A DNA stretch of 43,901 nucleotides from Microcaldota archaeon (GCA_030040265.1 JASHUB010000069.1:1-43901); one strand, 5' to 3'. Positions 24,490 to 33,475 are shown, counted from the stretch's first letter. The notes: generated by a model from the letters alone, not told the origin. Program-made: numbers and translations.

Positions 24490-25152
24490 ATGGAGCTCAG
24501 CGATATCAAGTGGATAGGACACGCTTCTTTCCTCATACAGGACCGGAAGAGGAACATCTACGTGGACCCGTACGCCCTCCGCGACTTCAAGGCGCCGCAC
24601 GCGGATTTCGTCTTCATAACGCATGCGCACTTCGACCACTTCAGCATGGATGACATAAAGAGGATCGCTGACGACAGCACCCAGTTCGTGGCCCCGAAAG
24701 ACATCGCTAAGAAGCTGCCGTATCCGAAGGTGCACGCCGTAGAGCCCGAAGACGAGTATGACATAGAAGGCCTCGAGTTCGACACCGTTCCGGCGTACAA
24801 CGTGAAGCCAGACAGGCTCCACTACCATCCCCGCGACAACGGGTGGGTTGGATACGTGATAAACTTCGACAGCTTCCGCGTGTACCACGCAGGGGACACC
24901 GATTTCGTTGACGAGATGCGCGGGCTGAAGCCGGAGCTCGGTTTCGTGCCGATGGGCGGCACGTACGTGATGGACGTCAACGAGGCGATAGAGGCGTCGA
25001 AAGCGATAGACGCGAAGAGGATCGCGCCGATGCACTACAAGAACCTGCTCGGCGAGCAGAAATCAAAGGAAGCAGAGGCGCTGTTCAAGAAGAACGCAAA
25101 GAACGGGATAATACTGAAAGAAGTGATCCCGCCGACCTTCGCGTTCAAGTAG
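24490..25152 (+). CDS. Metallo-beta-lactamase-fold hydrolase (UlaG-like, COG2220 type)
   Basis: 220 residues from the ATG at 24490, which has GGAGG at 24479-24483. The metal-binding motif HAHFDH is at 45-50, with a further GDTDF acidic site and a C-terminal MHYKN His. The compact fold without extra domains matches the UlaG-like group of metal-dependent hydrolases, which act on lactones, phosphodiesters or nucleotides. Substrate unknown. It overlaps the end of convergent ksgA by eight bases. Confidence 0.87.
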   Translation: MELSDIKWIGHASFLIQDRKRNIYVDPYALRDFKAPHADFVFITHAHFDHFSMDDIKRIADDSTQFVAPKDIAKKLPYPKVHAVEPEDEYDIEGLEFDTVPAYNVKPDRLHYHPRDNGWVGYVINFDSFRVYHAGDTDFVDEMRGLKPELGFVPMGGTYVMDVNEAIEASKAIDAKRIAPMHYKNLLGEQKSKEAEALFKKNAKNGIILKEVIPPTFAFK

Positions 25153-25945
25153 TATCGAGCCTTTTGCCTATCTCTCGCGACAGGTCCAGTATTTCACCAG
25201 GGCTGAGCTTGAAGAGCCTGCTCTCCCTGTGCTTGAGCGAGTCCGCGATCCTCACTGCTTCCTCCTTGGTTATGCCTAGCTGGTCTTCGGAATCGATGAA
25301 TGAGCTCCTTACGGTCTTCTTCTTGTGCTGCATCAGGATTCCGATTATCCGCATCTCCTCGTCGGTTATCCTGGCGTCCTTGGGCTTCATGTAGATTACG
25401 GCAGAGTCGACCTTCGGCATCGGCCTGAAGTTGCCCTTCGGGACGTCCATTATCTTAGTTATCGAGAAGGAGAGCGCGGAGATGACGCTTAGTTTCGAGT
25501 ATTTGTCCGTGCCTTCACGGGCCAGCATGTGCTCCACGAACTCCTTCTGAAGGCATAGCACGGCCTGCATCCTCTTCTCGGAGAGCCACTCGATGGTCTT
25601 GCTCGAAAGGACATAGGGGATGTTCGATATCATTATGTCAGTGTCTCCGAGCTCTAGCTCCTCATCGCTGACGTCGAAGAAATCGGAACAGATGAGTTTG
25701 AGCTTCTTGCTGTGCAACGCGTGCTTCAGGTGCTCGTACAGTGCTGTGTCACGCTCGACAGCCACGACGCGCTTCGCCTTCTTGCACAGCAGCCGGGTAA
25801 GTATCCCGTACCCCGGACCCATCTCGAGGACATTCTTGTCGATGCCGTGCACCGCCTCTGCCTCGGCTATCCTGTCGTTGACAAGAAAGTTCTGCCCCAG
25901 CTTCTTCTTGGGCCTGGGATACGCGTTGATCTTTTGGAGGGCCAT
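25145..25945 (-). CDS. ksgA: 16S rRNA dimethyladenosine transferase KsgA/Dim1
   Basis: Dimethylates two adjacent adenines near the 3' end of 16S rRNA late in 30S assembly. 266 residues. KKKLGQNFLVN (14-24) is the family start, EMGPGYGILT the SAM loop and SNIPY (106-110) the catalytic motif. FRPMPKVDSAVI precedes the C-terminal helical domain. Its start codon shares one base with the stop of the nucleotidyltransferase gene. In many archaea it follows DUF655; here DUF655 is about 16 kb away. Confidence 0.95.
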   Translation of the reverse strand: MALQKINAYPRPKKKLGQNFLVNDRIAEAEAVHGIDKNVLEMGPGYGILTRLLCKKAKRVVAVERDTALYEHLKHALHSKKLKLICSDFFDVSDEELELGDTDIMISNIPYVLSSKTIEWLSEKRMQAVLCLQKEFVEHMLAREGTDKYSKLSVISALSFSITKIMDVPKGNFRPMPKVDSAVIYMKPKDARITDEEMRIIGILMQHKKKTVRSSFIDSEDQLGITKEEAVRIADSLKHRESRLFKLSPGEILDLSREIGKRLDTT

Positions 25946-26643
25946 CAGGATCGCACTGGTGCCACGCCCTTCTCTATGTCCCCAGATATCTCCTCGACTT
26001 CCTTGATGGTGTCTGCCGTTCGCCAGTACGAGCCGGCGAAGTTGGTCGCGTTGAGCCTGCCCTGCTCGGTCAGCTTGCCGAACGGTCCGGTCTCGAACTC
26101 GCCCTTCTCTGGAAGGTAGTCGAAAATCTTTTCGCTCATGAGGTAGATGCCGGCGTTCATGAGTATGTTTGGAAGAACGGGCTTCTGCCTGAACGCGGTC
26201 ACCTTTGCGCCGTTGAGCTCCACTATCCCGTAGGGGCTCTTCATCGGCACCACGGCCACCGATGCGACAGCCGAATCGTGCAGGTTCATCTTTCGTACGT
26301 CGATGTTCGTTATGAAGTCGCTGTTCGTGACCACGAACTCTTTATCGTTCTTGATGAACTTGCGCGCCAGCTTGACCGCGCCTCCGGTGCCGAGCGGCTC
26401 GTCCTCCGGGGAGTACTCGAACCTTGCCTTCAGCTCCCCTGCCTTAGAGTCGAGGTAGTCTATCAGCGCCTCCTTCTTGTACCCGAGCGACAGCACGAAG
26501 TCGTGTATGCCGAATGAGCTGAGCCACTTCACGTTCCAATATATGAACGGCTTTCCGCCGACCTCGACCATCGTCTTCGGTACGTTCTCGGTCAGGGGCC
26601 GCATCCTCTTCCCCTGGCCTCCGGCCAGTATTATTGCCTTCAT
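25945..26643 (-). CDS. Sugar-phosphate nucleotidyltransferase
   Basis: Activates a sugar-1-phosphate with an NTP for glycan or nucleotide-sugar synthesis. 232 residues from the ATG at 26643 (MKAIILAGGQGKR); 15 extra residues from an upstream GTG-like start are unlikely. The NTP-binding signature LAGGQGKRMRPLTENVPK, the EPLGTGGAV block and the metal-binding NSDF motif are all present. It lacks the C-terminal left-handed beta-helix of bifunctional enzymes, so it is a single-domain form like RfbA/GlmU-N. Exact sugar unclear. Confidence 0.88.
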   Translation of the reverse strand: MKAIILAGGQGKRMRPLTENVPKTMVEVGGKPFIYWNVKWLSSFGIHDFVLSLGYKKEALIDYLDSKAGELKARFEYSPEDEPLGTGGAVKLARKFIKNDKEFVVTNSDFITNIDVRKMNLHDSAVASVAVVPMKSPYGIVELNGAKVTAFRQKPVLPNILMNAGIYLMSEKIFDYLPEKGEFETGPFGKLTEQGRLNATNFAGSYWRTADTIKEVEEISGDIEKGVAPVRS

Positions 26644-26691
26644 AAAACCACGGCCCACCGTGTGGGTTAACCTATTGACGAATTGCATGTT

Positions 26692-26705
26692 AGCTTATAT
26701 ATACC
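26692..26705. promoter_or_regulatory. Divergent promoter for nucleotidyltransferase-ksgA and aacS
   Basis: AGCTTATATATACC, about 28 bases before the aacS ATG at 26727 (leaderless or nearly so) and about 55 before the ATG at 26643. In the minus leader a small hairpin (CCCAC at 26654-26658, GTGGG at 26662-26666) lies 11-23 bases before the start codon. Confidence 0.55.
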
Positions 26706-26726
26706 TACCCTGCAACACCCTAAGCT

Positions 26727-28697
26727 ATGGTGGAAGCAACGCCAGAAGGAACGCTTCTGTGGCGGCCTACGCAGGAACGGATAAAGAACTCGAACATCAG
26801 CAGGTACATCGAATGGCTCTCGGCAAAACGCGGCCTGAAGTTCAACGAATACTATGAGCTTTGGCAGTGGTCCGTGGACAATCTCGAAGAGTTCTGGGCG
26901 ACCGTCTGGGAGTTCTTTGGCGTGAAGGCATCTAAGCGCTACGCAAGAGTGCTGCCAAGCATGGAGATGCCTGGCGCTGCCTGGTTCACAGGAGCGGAGC
27001 TCAACTACGCAGAGAACGTCTTCAAGGCCGGGAGGAAGGGCAAGGCAATCATATTCAGATCAGAATCGGGGCAGGACCGCGAGATAAGCTGGGATGAGAT
27101 GAGGTCCGGCACCGCGTACATCGCTGCCGCGCTCAGGAAGATGGGCGTGAAGAAGGGGGACAGAGTGGCTGCATTCATCGCGAACGTCCCGGAGACTGTG
27201 ATGGCATTCCTCGCGTGCGCGAGCATGGGCGCGATATGGTCCAGCTGCTCCCCGGACTTCGGCCTGCAGAGCACGGTCGACAGGTTGAGCCAGATAACCC
27301 CGAAGGTCCTGTTCGCAACAGACGGCTACAAGTACAACGGCAAGGACATCGACAAGATGCCGGAGATAGCCGAGGTGCAGAAGGCTATACCGAGCATTGA
27401 GAAGGTGGTCATCGTGCCTTATCTGCGCCAGAAGCCCGACCTGAAGACGGTGAAGGGAGCGGTTCTTCTTGATGACTTCCTGGTGAAGGAGGAGAAGCTG
27501 CCTTTCGAGCAGGTCGAGGCCAACCATCCCTTGTGGATACTCTACTCTTCGGGCACCACCGGGCTTCCGAAGCCGATCGTGCAGAGCCAGGGAGGCATAC
27601 TGCTCGAGCATCTGAAGGTGCTATCGCTCCATGTCGACATAAAGGACGACGACCGTTTCTTCTGGTTCACCAGCACTGGCTGGATGATGTGGAATTTCCT
27701 CGTCTCGGGGCTGCTGCTCGGCGCGACGATCCTTCTCTACGACGGGTCGCCGGGATACCCTAACATGGACTCGCTCTGGAAGTTCGCAGCGGACTCGAAG
27801 GCAACGTACTTCGGGGCCAGCGCCGCTTACATAGGCTCGTGCATGAAGGAGAACATCGAGCCGGGAAAGACGCACGACCTTGCAAGGATACGCGGCGTGG
27901 GCTCGACCGGATCGCCGCTTTCGACCGACGGCTTCGCCTGGGTCTACAACCACGTTAAGAAGGACCTAGTCCTCGGCTCGGTGAGCGGAGGCACCGACAT
28001 ATGTTCGCTGTTCGTTGGAAGCTGTCCGATGCTGCCGGTGCACGCCGGAGAGATACAGTGCAAGTGCCTCGGAGTCAGCATAAACTCTTTGGACGAGAAC
28101 GGGAGGGTCCTGCTCGGTCAGATGGGAGAGATGATCATAGACAAGCCAATGCCGTCTATGCCGATATACTTCTGGAACGACGAGGGCAACAAGAGGTACA
28201 AGGAGAGCTACTTTGAGATGTTTCCGGGCAAGTGGAGGCACGGCGACTGGCTCAAGATCACGCAGAACGGAGGCTGCGTCATATACGGGCGTTCCGATTC
28301 GACCATAAAGAGGCACGGCGTCAGGCTCGGGACCAGCGAGATATACAGGTGCGTCGAGGCCGTGCCGGAGGTGCTTGACAGCCTCATCGTCGACTTCGAG
28401 GGCAACGATGGGAAGTCGTACATGCCGCTGTTCGTGGTGCTGAAGGAGAACTTCAAGCTTGACGACGACCTGCGCACGCGCATAAAGGACAGGATAAAGT
28501 GGAACGTCTCACCCAAGCTGGTGCCTGACGAGATATTTGAGATAAAGAGCGTCCCCAAGACGCTCAACGGAAAGAAGCTCGAGGTGCCGGTGAAGAAGAT
28601 ACTCATGGGCGTGCCGTACGAGAAGGCGGTCAACAAAGGCTCCGTGAGCAACCTGGAAGCGCTTCATTATTTCACACGCTTCAAGAGCAAGTTATAA
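26727..28697 (+). CDS. aacS: Acetoacetyl-CoA synthetase
   Basis: Activates acetoacetate with ATP and CoA to acetoacetyl-CoA. 656 residues, the length of AacS. The N-terminal region (TPEGTLLWRPTQERIKNSNI) and GAAWFTGAELNYAENVF are AacS-like rather than acetyl-CoA synthetase-like. The ATP-binding P-loop LYSSGTTGLPK is at about 272-282. GSTGSPLSTDGF, VSGGTDICS and GDWLKIT follow, then the hinge and the catalytic Lys region LNGKKLEVPVKK. It is followed by HMG-CoA synthase and thiolase, so its product can enter the mevalonate pathway directly. AacS is uncommon in archaea. Confidence 0.9.
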   Translation: MVEATPEGTLLWRPTQERIKNSNISRYIEWLSAKRGLKFNEYYELWQWSVDNLEEFWATVWEFFGVKASKRYARVLPSMEMPGAAWFTGAELNYAENVFKAGRKGKAIIFRSESGQDREISWDEMRSGTAYIAAALRKMGVKKGDRVAAFIANVPETVMAFLACASMGAIWSSCSPDFGLQSTVDRLSQITPKVLFATDGYKYNGKDIDKMPEIAEVQKAIPSIEKVVIVPYLRQKPDLKTVKGAVLLDDFLVKEEKLPFEQVEANHPLWILYSSGTTGLPKPIVQSQGGILLEHLKVLSLHVDIKDDDRFFWFTSTGWMMWNFLVSGLLLGATILLYDGSPGYPNMDSLWKFAADSKATYFGASAAYIGSCMKENIEPGKTHDLARIRGVGSTGSPLSTDGFAWVYNHVKKDLVLGSVSGGTDICSLFVGSCPMLPVHAGEIQCKCLGVSINSLDENGRVLLGQMGEMIIDKPMPSMPIYFWNDEGNKRYKESYFEMFPGKWRHGDWLKITQNGGCVIYGRSDSTIKRHGVRLGTSEIYRCVEAVPEVLDSLIVDFEGNDGKSYMPLFVVLKENFKLDDDLRTRIKDRIKWNVSPKLVPDEIFEIKSVPKTLNGKKLEVPVKKILMGVPYEKAVNKGSVSNLEALHYFTRFKSKL

Positions 28698-28728
28698 TAC
28701 TTTTCCGTCAATATAAGATGGGTTTCTG

Positions 28729-29778
28729 ATGAGTGGTATACTAGGCTACGGAGTTTACATTCCAGCTTATAGGATAAAGACCGAGGAGATAGCCCGTGTC
28801 TGGCAGGACGACGCTTCAAGCATAGAAGGAAGCCTACACATGAAGGAGAAGTCGGTGCCGGGTAACGACGAGGACACCGCGACGATCTCGGTAGAGGCTG
28901 CAAGGCGCGCGGTCTACCACAGCGGCATAGACCCGAAGGAGATAGGCGCGGTATACGTCGGTTCTGAGTCACATCCTTACGCGGTCAAGCCCACTGCAAC
29001 AATCGTGGCAGAGGCCATAGAGGCAGGCAACGACCTCACTGCGGCGGACCTCGAGTTCGCCTGCAAGGCAGGCACGGCCGCGATCCAGATGGCCATGGGG
29101 CTCGTTGACTCCGGCATGATAAAGTACGGAGTAGCCGTTGGCAGCGACACCTCGCAGGGCAGGCCAGGCGACGCGCTCGAATACACGGCCAGCGCGGGAG
29201 GCGGCGCGTTCGTCATCGGAAAGAGGAAGGAGGAGGTCATTGCAGAGATACTCAAGACAGTGAGCTACACTTCTGACACGCCGGACTTCTGGAGGCGCGA
29301 AGGTGCCAGTTTTCCATCGCACGGCGGGAGGTTCACCGGCGATCCATCATACTTCAGGCACATCGCGAACGCCACCACAATGCTTCTCGATGCGACAGGG
29401 ACGACGCCGAAGGATTTCGCTTATGCGGTATTCCACCAGCCGAACGGGAAGTTCCCGCTCGCCGTAGCAAAACAGCTCGGGTTCACCGAAGAGCAGGTGC
29501 GCCCCGGCCTCATCACTCCGCTCATAGGCAATACTTACTCGGGATGCTCGCTCATAGGACTGGCAGCGGTGCTCGACATCGCAAGACCCGGTGACAAGAT
29601 ACTGGTCACGAGCTTCGGTTCCGGTGCAGGCAGCGACTCGTTCGCAATAGAGGTGACGCCGAACATCGAGAGCAAGCGCCAGAGGCTCGTTCGCGTTTCG
29701 GATGCGATAAACAGGAACAAGGTGTACGTTGACTATGCGATGTACCTGAAGCACAGGAACTCGATAAGGAAGTGGTAA
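28729..29778 (+). CDS. hmgcs: Hydroxymethylglutaryl-CoA synthase
   Basis: Condenses acetoacetyl-CoA with acetyl-CoA to HMG-CoA, the first committed mevalonate-pathway step feeding isoprenoid lipids. 349 residues, as in archaeal enzymes. Catalytic Glu80 in VGSES, Cys112 in EFACKAGT and the His in FHQPNGKF are present, with the GNTYSGCSLIGLAAVLD and SFGSGAGSDSF segments. The TATA-like GTTATAATAC at 28691-28700 overlaps the aacS stop, so this gene may also have its own promoter. The thiolase follows three bases later. Confidence 0.96.
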   Translation: MSGILGYGVYIPAYRIKTEEIARVWQDDASSIEGSLHMKEKSVPGNDEDTATISVEAARRAVYHSGIDPKEIGAVYVGSESHPYAVKPTATIVAEAIEAGNDLTAADLEFACKAGTAAIQMAMGLVDSGMIKYGVAVGSDTSQGRPGDALEYTASAGGGAFVIGKRKEEVIAEILKTVSYTSDTPDFWRREGASFPSHGGRFTGDPSYFRHIANATTMLLDATGTTPKDFAYAVFHQPNGKFPLAVAKQLGFTEEQVRPGLITPLIGNTYSGCSLIGLAAVLDIARPGDKILVTSFGSGAGSDSFAIEVTPNIESKRQRLVRVSDAINRNKVYVDYAMYLKHRNSIRKW

Positions 29779-29780
29779 TC

Positions 29781-30944
29781 ATGCGCGAGGTTGCAGTCAT
29801 AGGGGTTGGCCTGACAAAGTTCGGGGACAGATGGGAGGCAGGGATAAAGGACCTGGCAGCCGAGGCAGGGCTGGCTGCGCTCGAGGACGCCAAGATAATA
29901 AGCAGCGAGATAGAGGCACTCTACGGCGGCATAATGTCATCGGGCCGATTTACGGACCAGGAACACTTCGCAGCGCTGCTTGCGGACCAGATAGGCCTGA
30001 AGCATATCTCCGCGGTCAGGGTCGAGAACGCCTGCGCCAGCGGTGGCAGCGCTTTCAGGCTGGGATACATGGCCGTGGCGAGCGGCATGCACGACATAGT
30101 TGTCGTGGGCGGCGTGGAGAAGATGACCGACGTGACGGTAAACGAGGCGACCACGGCGCTTGGCGGCGCCGGTGACCAGGAGTGGGAGCTTTCGCAGGGG
30201 ATAACGTTCCCTGGGCTCTATGCGCTGATGGCAAGACGCCACATGCACGATTACGGGACGACGCAAGAGCAGCTGGCCAGCGTTGCGGTGAAGAACCACG
30301 GGAACGCGCTAGCCAACAAGTACGCGCAGTTCCACAGAAAGATAACCATCGACGACGTGATGAAGTCGAAGATGATCGCGGATCCGCTCAAGCTGCTTGA
30401 CTGCTCGTCCATATGCGACGGCGCTGCTGCAGTGGTCCTGGCTCCTATGGAGATTGCGAAGAAGTACACTGACACGCCGATCAAGGTCGCCGGGAGCGCA
30501 CAGGTCGGCGACACGCTCAGGCTGGCGTCGAGGGATTCGCTTACGGGGATCGCTGCGACCAGGATAGCGGCGGACAAGGCGCTAGCGCAGGCAGGCGTGG
30601 AGAGGAAGGACATAGACCTTGCGGAAGTGCACGATTGCTTCACCATCGCAGAAGTGATGGGCGTCGAAGACCTTGGCTTCTATAACAAGGGAGAAGCGGC
30701 CAAGGCGATAGCGGAGGGCGAGACTATGATAGACGGCAAGCTGCCGGTAAACACGAGCGGAGGCCTGAAGGGATGCGGCCATCCGGTAGGCGCGACCGGC
30801 GTAAAGCAGGTCGTGGAAGTGGTTGAGCAGCTTAGGGGCGACGCAGGAGCGAGGCAAGTGAACGGCGCAGAGATCGGACTTACGCACAACGTTGGTGGAA
30901 GCGGCGCTACGGTTGTGGTGCACGTGTTCAGGAGGGCTGATTGA
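29781..30944 (+). CDS. Acetoacetyl-CoA thiolase (archaeal SCP2-like)
   Basis: Condenses two acetyl-CoA to acetoacetyl-CoA. 387 residues from the ATG at 29781, after GGTAATC. The nucleophile is Cys85 in VENACASGGSAF; the second active-site region GGLKGCGHPVGATGVKQ carries the His and Cys; THNVGGSGATVVVHVF closes the protein. It is the type that forms a channelling complex with HMG-CoA synthase through a DUF35 protein, and both partners are adjacent here. Confidence 0.94.
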   Translation: MREVAVIGVGLTKFGDRWEAGIKDLAAEAGLAALEDAKIISSEIEALYGGIMSSGRFTDQEHFAALLADQIGLKHISAVRVENACASGGSAFRLGYMAVASGMHDIVVVGGVEKMTDVTVNEATTALGGAGDQEWELSQGITFPGLYALMARRHMHDYGTTQEQLASVAVKNHGNALANKYAQFHRKITIDDVMKSKMIADPLKLLDCSSICDGAAAVVLAPMEIAKKYTDTPIKVAGSAQVGDTLRLASRDSLTGIAATRIAADKALAQAGVERKDIDLAEVHDCFTIAEVMGVEDLGFYNKGEAAKAIAEGETMIDGKLPVNTSGGLKGCGHPVGATGVKQVVEVVEQLRGDAGARQVNGAEIGLTHNVGGSGATVVVHVFRRAD

Positions 30945-31337
30945 ATGGAGAGAGGAGTAGCGAAGACATGGAGAAGCGCGAACGCCAGATACAACCTTAC
31001 CGGAGTCCAATGCACGAACTGCAAAACCGCTTACTTCCCTCCGCGGATGGTGTGCGCCAAGTGCGGCAGGGACACCAAGATGGTCGAGAAGAAGTTCAGC
31101 GGGAGGGGGGTGATCTACTCATACACGCGGATATTCGTCCCGCCCCACGACTTCACGGAGGAGGCGCCGTACACCGTGGCGATAATAAGGCTGGAGGAGG
31201 GCCCGCTCGTTGAGGGGCACCTTGTGGACGGGAAGAAGCCAGAGATAGGGGCGAGCGTGAGGGCGGTTTTCAGGAGGATGTACACCGAGGGAAGCGAAGG
31301 GCTCATACACTACCACTTCAAGTTCGAGATCGTCTGA
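30945..31337 (+). CDS. DUF35 OB-fold/zinc-ribbon acyl-CoA-binding protein
   Basis: 130 residues. The zinc ribbon uses Cys23, Cys26, Cys37 and Cys40 (CTNCKTAYFPPRMVCAKC) and is followed by an OB-fold (GVIYSYTRIFVPP to the C-terminus). In archaea this protein bridges thiolase and HMG-CoA synthase and shares a CoA-binding site, which prevents loss of acetoacetyl-CoA. The ATG directly follows the thiolase stop codon, so the four-gene set is one operon. Confidence 0.93.
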   Translation: MERGVAKTWRSANARYNLTGVQCTNCKTAYFPPRMVCAKCGRDTKMVEKKFSGRGVIYSYTRIFVPPHDFTEEAPYTVAIIRLEEGPLVEGHLVDGKKPEIGASVRAVFRRMYTEGSEGLIHYHFKFEIV

Positions 31338-31343
31338 ACATCC

Positions 31344-31354
31344 GCATATAAATC
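31344..31354 (+). promoter_or_regulatory. TATA box for the pilin-like gene
   Basis: GCATATAAATC, centred about 26 bases before the ATG at 31375; predicts a leaderless mRNA. Confidence 0.6.
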
Positions 31355-31374
31355 TTGTCGTTGCTTGTTTATGC

Positions 31375-32412
31375 ATGAGGGCCCAGGCTGCGGTAGAGTT
31401 CCTTACTACTTACGGTTTTCTCCTGTTGATGCTCGCAGCCGTGCTCGTTCTGCTCGCATTCTATACATTCTTTCCGCAGGCGGCCATACCGCAGCAGTGC
31501 ACCGCCTACGGAGGCCCAAGCTGCAGCTTCATAAACCTCTTCAGCAACACGACTGGCCGCTACTCGCTAGTCACGCTGGTGCTTGCGAATGCGCAGGCGA
31601 TACCGATAAACATCAGCAGCGTGACCGTATCGATAAGGAGCCTGAATTTCAAGGGAGCATGCACTCCGAACTTCGTGCTTCCGGGCCAGGAAGCGACTTG
31701 CGTAGCTTACCTGAACGAGTCTTTGCCCCTTGGCACAGTGGTGCAGGGCTTCTACTCCTTGCCAGCGACGTTCTGCAACTCCGGGATAGGCAGCCTGAAC
31801 GGCACATGCGCATATGAGAACGCCACTTACACAGGGGCATTCAGCACAAGCCCCGAGACCGATAGCGTCGTGGTGTTCAGCGTTGCGGCTGCGCAGAGTT
31901 CTCCGACGGTTAACTCGATAGCGCTGCCTGCAGCGCCATACCTGCCAGCAGGGTTCAGTACGGCGCAGAATGGGGACTGGGTCGTGGGCCAGCATAATGG
32001 CATAGTTGGCTACGCGTTCGCGACCAGCACCTACCAAGGAACACAGTTCAACGGATTCGACGCGGCGCAGTTCCCATCCATAGTCTCGTCCCTCAATAAC
32101 GGGAACGTGGCCTGCTCCGGCAGCAGGAACTCGACTATGTCGCTCGCTTATACGACGTTTTATCTTCCTGGAGGAGCGTCCCTGCCGACTTCGATCTCCA
32201 CGGCAGGCTACATGGAAGTGTATTACAAGTCGTCAACCGCTACGGTCTGGGCGCCATTGTACAACGGCGCAGCGTGGCGGCAGAGCACCCCTGCGCAGTT
32301 CACCAACACGATAATCGCGAACCCGGGATACGAAAACGTCGCGGTGGTTTGGGTAAACACCTGCAGGCAGGACGTCCAGGCGCTGAACATGTCCGGAGTG
32401 CCACGCTCATGA
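31375..32412 (+). CDS. Pilin-like surface protein with class III signal peptide
   Basis: 345 residues. MRAQAAVEFLTTYG fits prepilin peptidase cleavage after RA, leaving Glu at position +5 of the mature protein, as in type IV pilins. A hydrophobic helix runs to about residue 35. The remaining ~310 residues are an extracellular beta-rich, Ser/Thr/Asn-rich domain with several N-glycosylation sequons (NTT, NIS, NES, NGT, NAT, NST, NMS) and about seven cysteines that could pair. Its motor may be the GspE/TadA ATPase at 14354. The stop overlaps the end of pelota by six bases. Confidence 0.8.
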   Translation: MRAQAAVEFLTTYGFLLLMLAAVLVLLAFYTFFPQAAIPQQCTAYGGPSCSFINLFSNTTGRYSLVTLVLANAQAIPINISSVTVSIRSLNFKGACTPNFVLPGQEATCVAYLNESLPLGTVVQGFYSLPATFCNSGIGSLNGTCAYENATYTGAFSTSPETDSVVVFSVAAAQSSPTVNSIALPAAPYLPAGFSTAQNGDWVVGQHNGIVGYAFATSTYQGTQFNGFDAAQFPSIVSSLNNGNVACSGSRNSTMSLAYTTFYLPGGASLPTSISTAGYMEVYYKSSTATVWAPLYNGAAWRQSTPAQFTNTIIANPGYENVAVVWVNTCRQDVQALNMSGVPRS

Positions 32413-33447
32413 GACTGCGAGCAGCTTGGATATCGCGGCTATGTTCTTGAAGTTCTTCAGCTGCATGCCGGCATCGTCCTCTGAGTTGAATATCTCTATC
32501 TTGACCTTGTTCCGGTCCGCCATGTCAAGCAGGTCCTTTATCTCAGAATCGTTCAGCGATGAGTCGTTTACTAACACCATCCCCGCCTTGTACTCCTCGA
32601 GGGCTGCCTTTACTTGCGCGGTGCCGTAGAACGAACCGCTGCCGCGCAAGCCCTGCAGGAACAGGTTCAGGTACTCGAACTCCTTCTTCACGTGCTCCTT
32701 CTCGAATATGTCGGATATCATCTCACTCTGCATCACTTCGCGGACTCCTGAACGCTCTGCATCGCTTGCCGAGGTGTAGAACACACGCTTTCCGACGTCG
32801 ATTCCCTTGGACTGGATGTACTTCTTCAGGTCGTCCTTGGTGAATCCGGGCCCGGCGAACACCACGATGTCGACCTTCATGTTGCCGGCGGACTTGATTA
32901 TGTCGTTGAAGTACTGCTCCCTCTGCTTCTCGAAGTCCTTCTCCTTCATGCGCTTGGAGAGCTTGCTGTAGAGTTCGGTGATTATCTCGATCCCGTAGCC
33001 CTTGACATACGCGAGGGTGGCCATTTCGTCGTCCATCACCACGATACCGAGCTTCGGTTTCTTCGACTCGAGCATCGCCTGCTTCACCCGCTTCAGTATG
33101 TAGTCCTTCCACTCTGGCTTCTGCATGTCGAGCGTGTCTCCAGCTGCGATGTTGATCGTGTGGTAGCTGCCGACGCGTATGTATTCCATCGGCCGTCCGC
33201 TGATTATCTTCCCCGTGAAGCGCAGCATGTCTGCGTTCTTGTCTATCTCCACCTTCTCCACGCTGAGCTTTATGACAACGTCCTTCTGCTCGCCCTTCTC
33301 GCCCTCGCTCGGCCTGAACCTGCGCGTTGTGTGGGCCTCGATGACGTCGTCCTGTGCGGTTATCCTTGCGATCAGGTACAGGTCGTCGAACGATTCGGGC
33401 TCGAGCTTTAGGGAATTAGTGACGGAGTTGAACCTTATGACTCGCAT
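32407..33447 (-). CDS. pelA: Pelota (Dom34) ribosome rescue factor
   Basis: eRF1-like factor that enters the A site of stalled ribosomes and, with aABCE1 or aEF1A, triggers no-go rescue. 346 residues in three domains: the Sm-like N-domain (1-130, VIRFNSVTNSLKLEPE start, GRPMEYIRVGSYHTI), the central domain (130-255, KLGIVVMDDEMATLAYVKGYGIEI), and the C-domain (KAALEEYKAGMVLVND). There is no GGQ motif, as expected for Pelota. Promoter candidate GTATTAATCTTTA at 33457-33469. Confidence 0.96.
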   Translation of the reverse strand: MRVIRFNSVTNSLKLEPESFDDLYLIARITAQDDVIEAHTTRRFRPSEGEKGEQKDVVIKLSVEKVEIDKNADMLRFTGKIISGRPMEYIRVGSYHTINIAAGDTLDMQKPEWKDYILKRVKQAMLESKKPKLGIVVMDDEMATLAYVKGYGIEIITELYSKLSKRMKEKDFEKQREQYFNDIIKSAGNMKVDIVVFAGPGFTKDDLKKYIQSKGIDVGKRVFYTSASDAERSGVREVMQSEMISDIFEKEHVKKEFEYLNLFLQGLRGSGSFYGTAQVKAALEEYKAGMVLVNDSSLNDSEIKDLLDMADRNKVKIEIFNSEDDAGMQLKNFKNIAAISKLLAVS

Positions 33448-33475
33448 TGCTATCGAGTATTAATCTTTAGGCAAT

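Noticed and set aside
25145..26643. ksgA and the nucleotidyltransferase as one fused gene
   Set aside because: A clear stop and start share one base at 25945 and the two frames differ.
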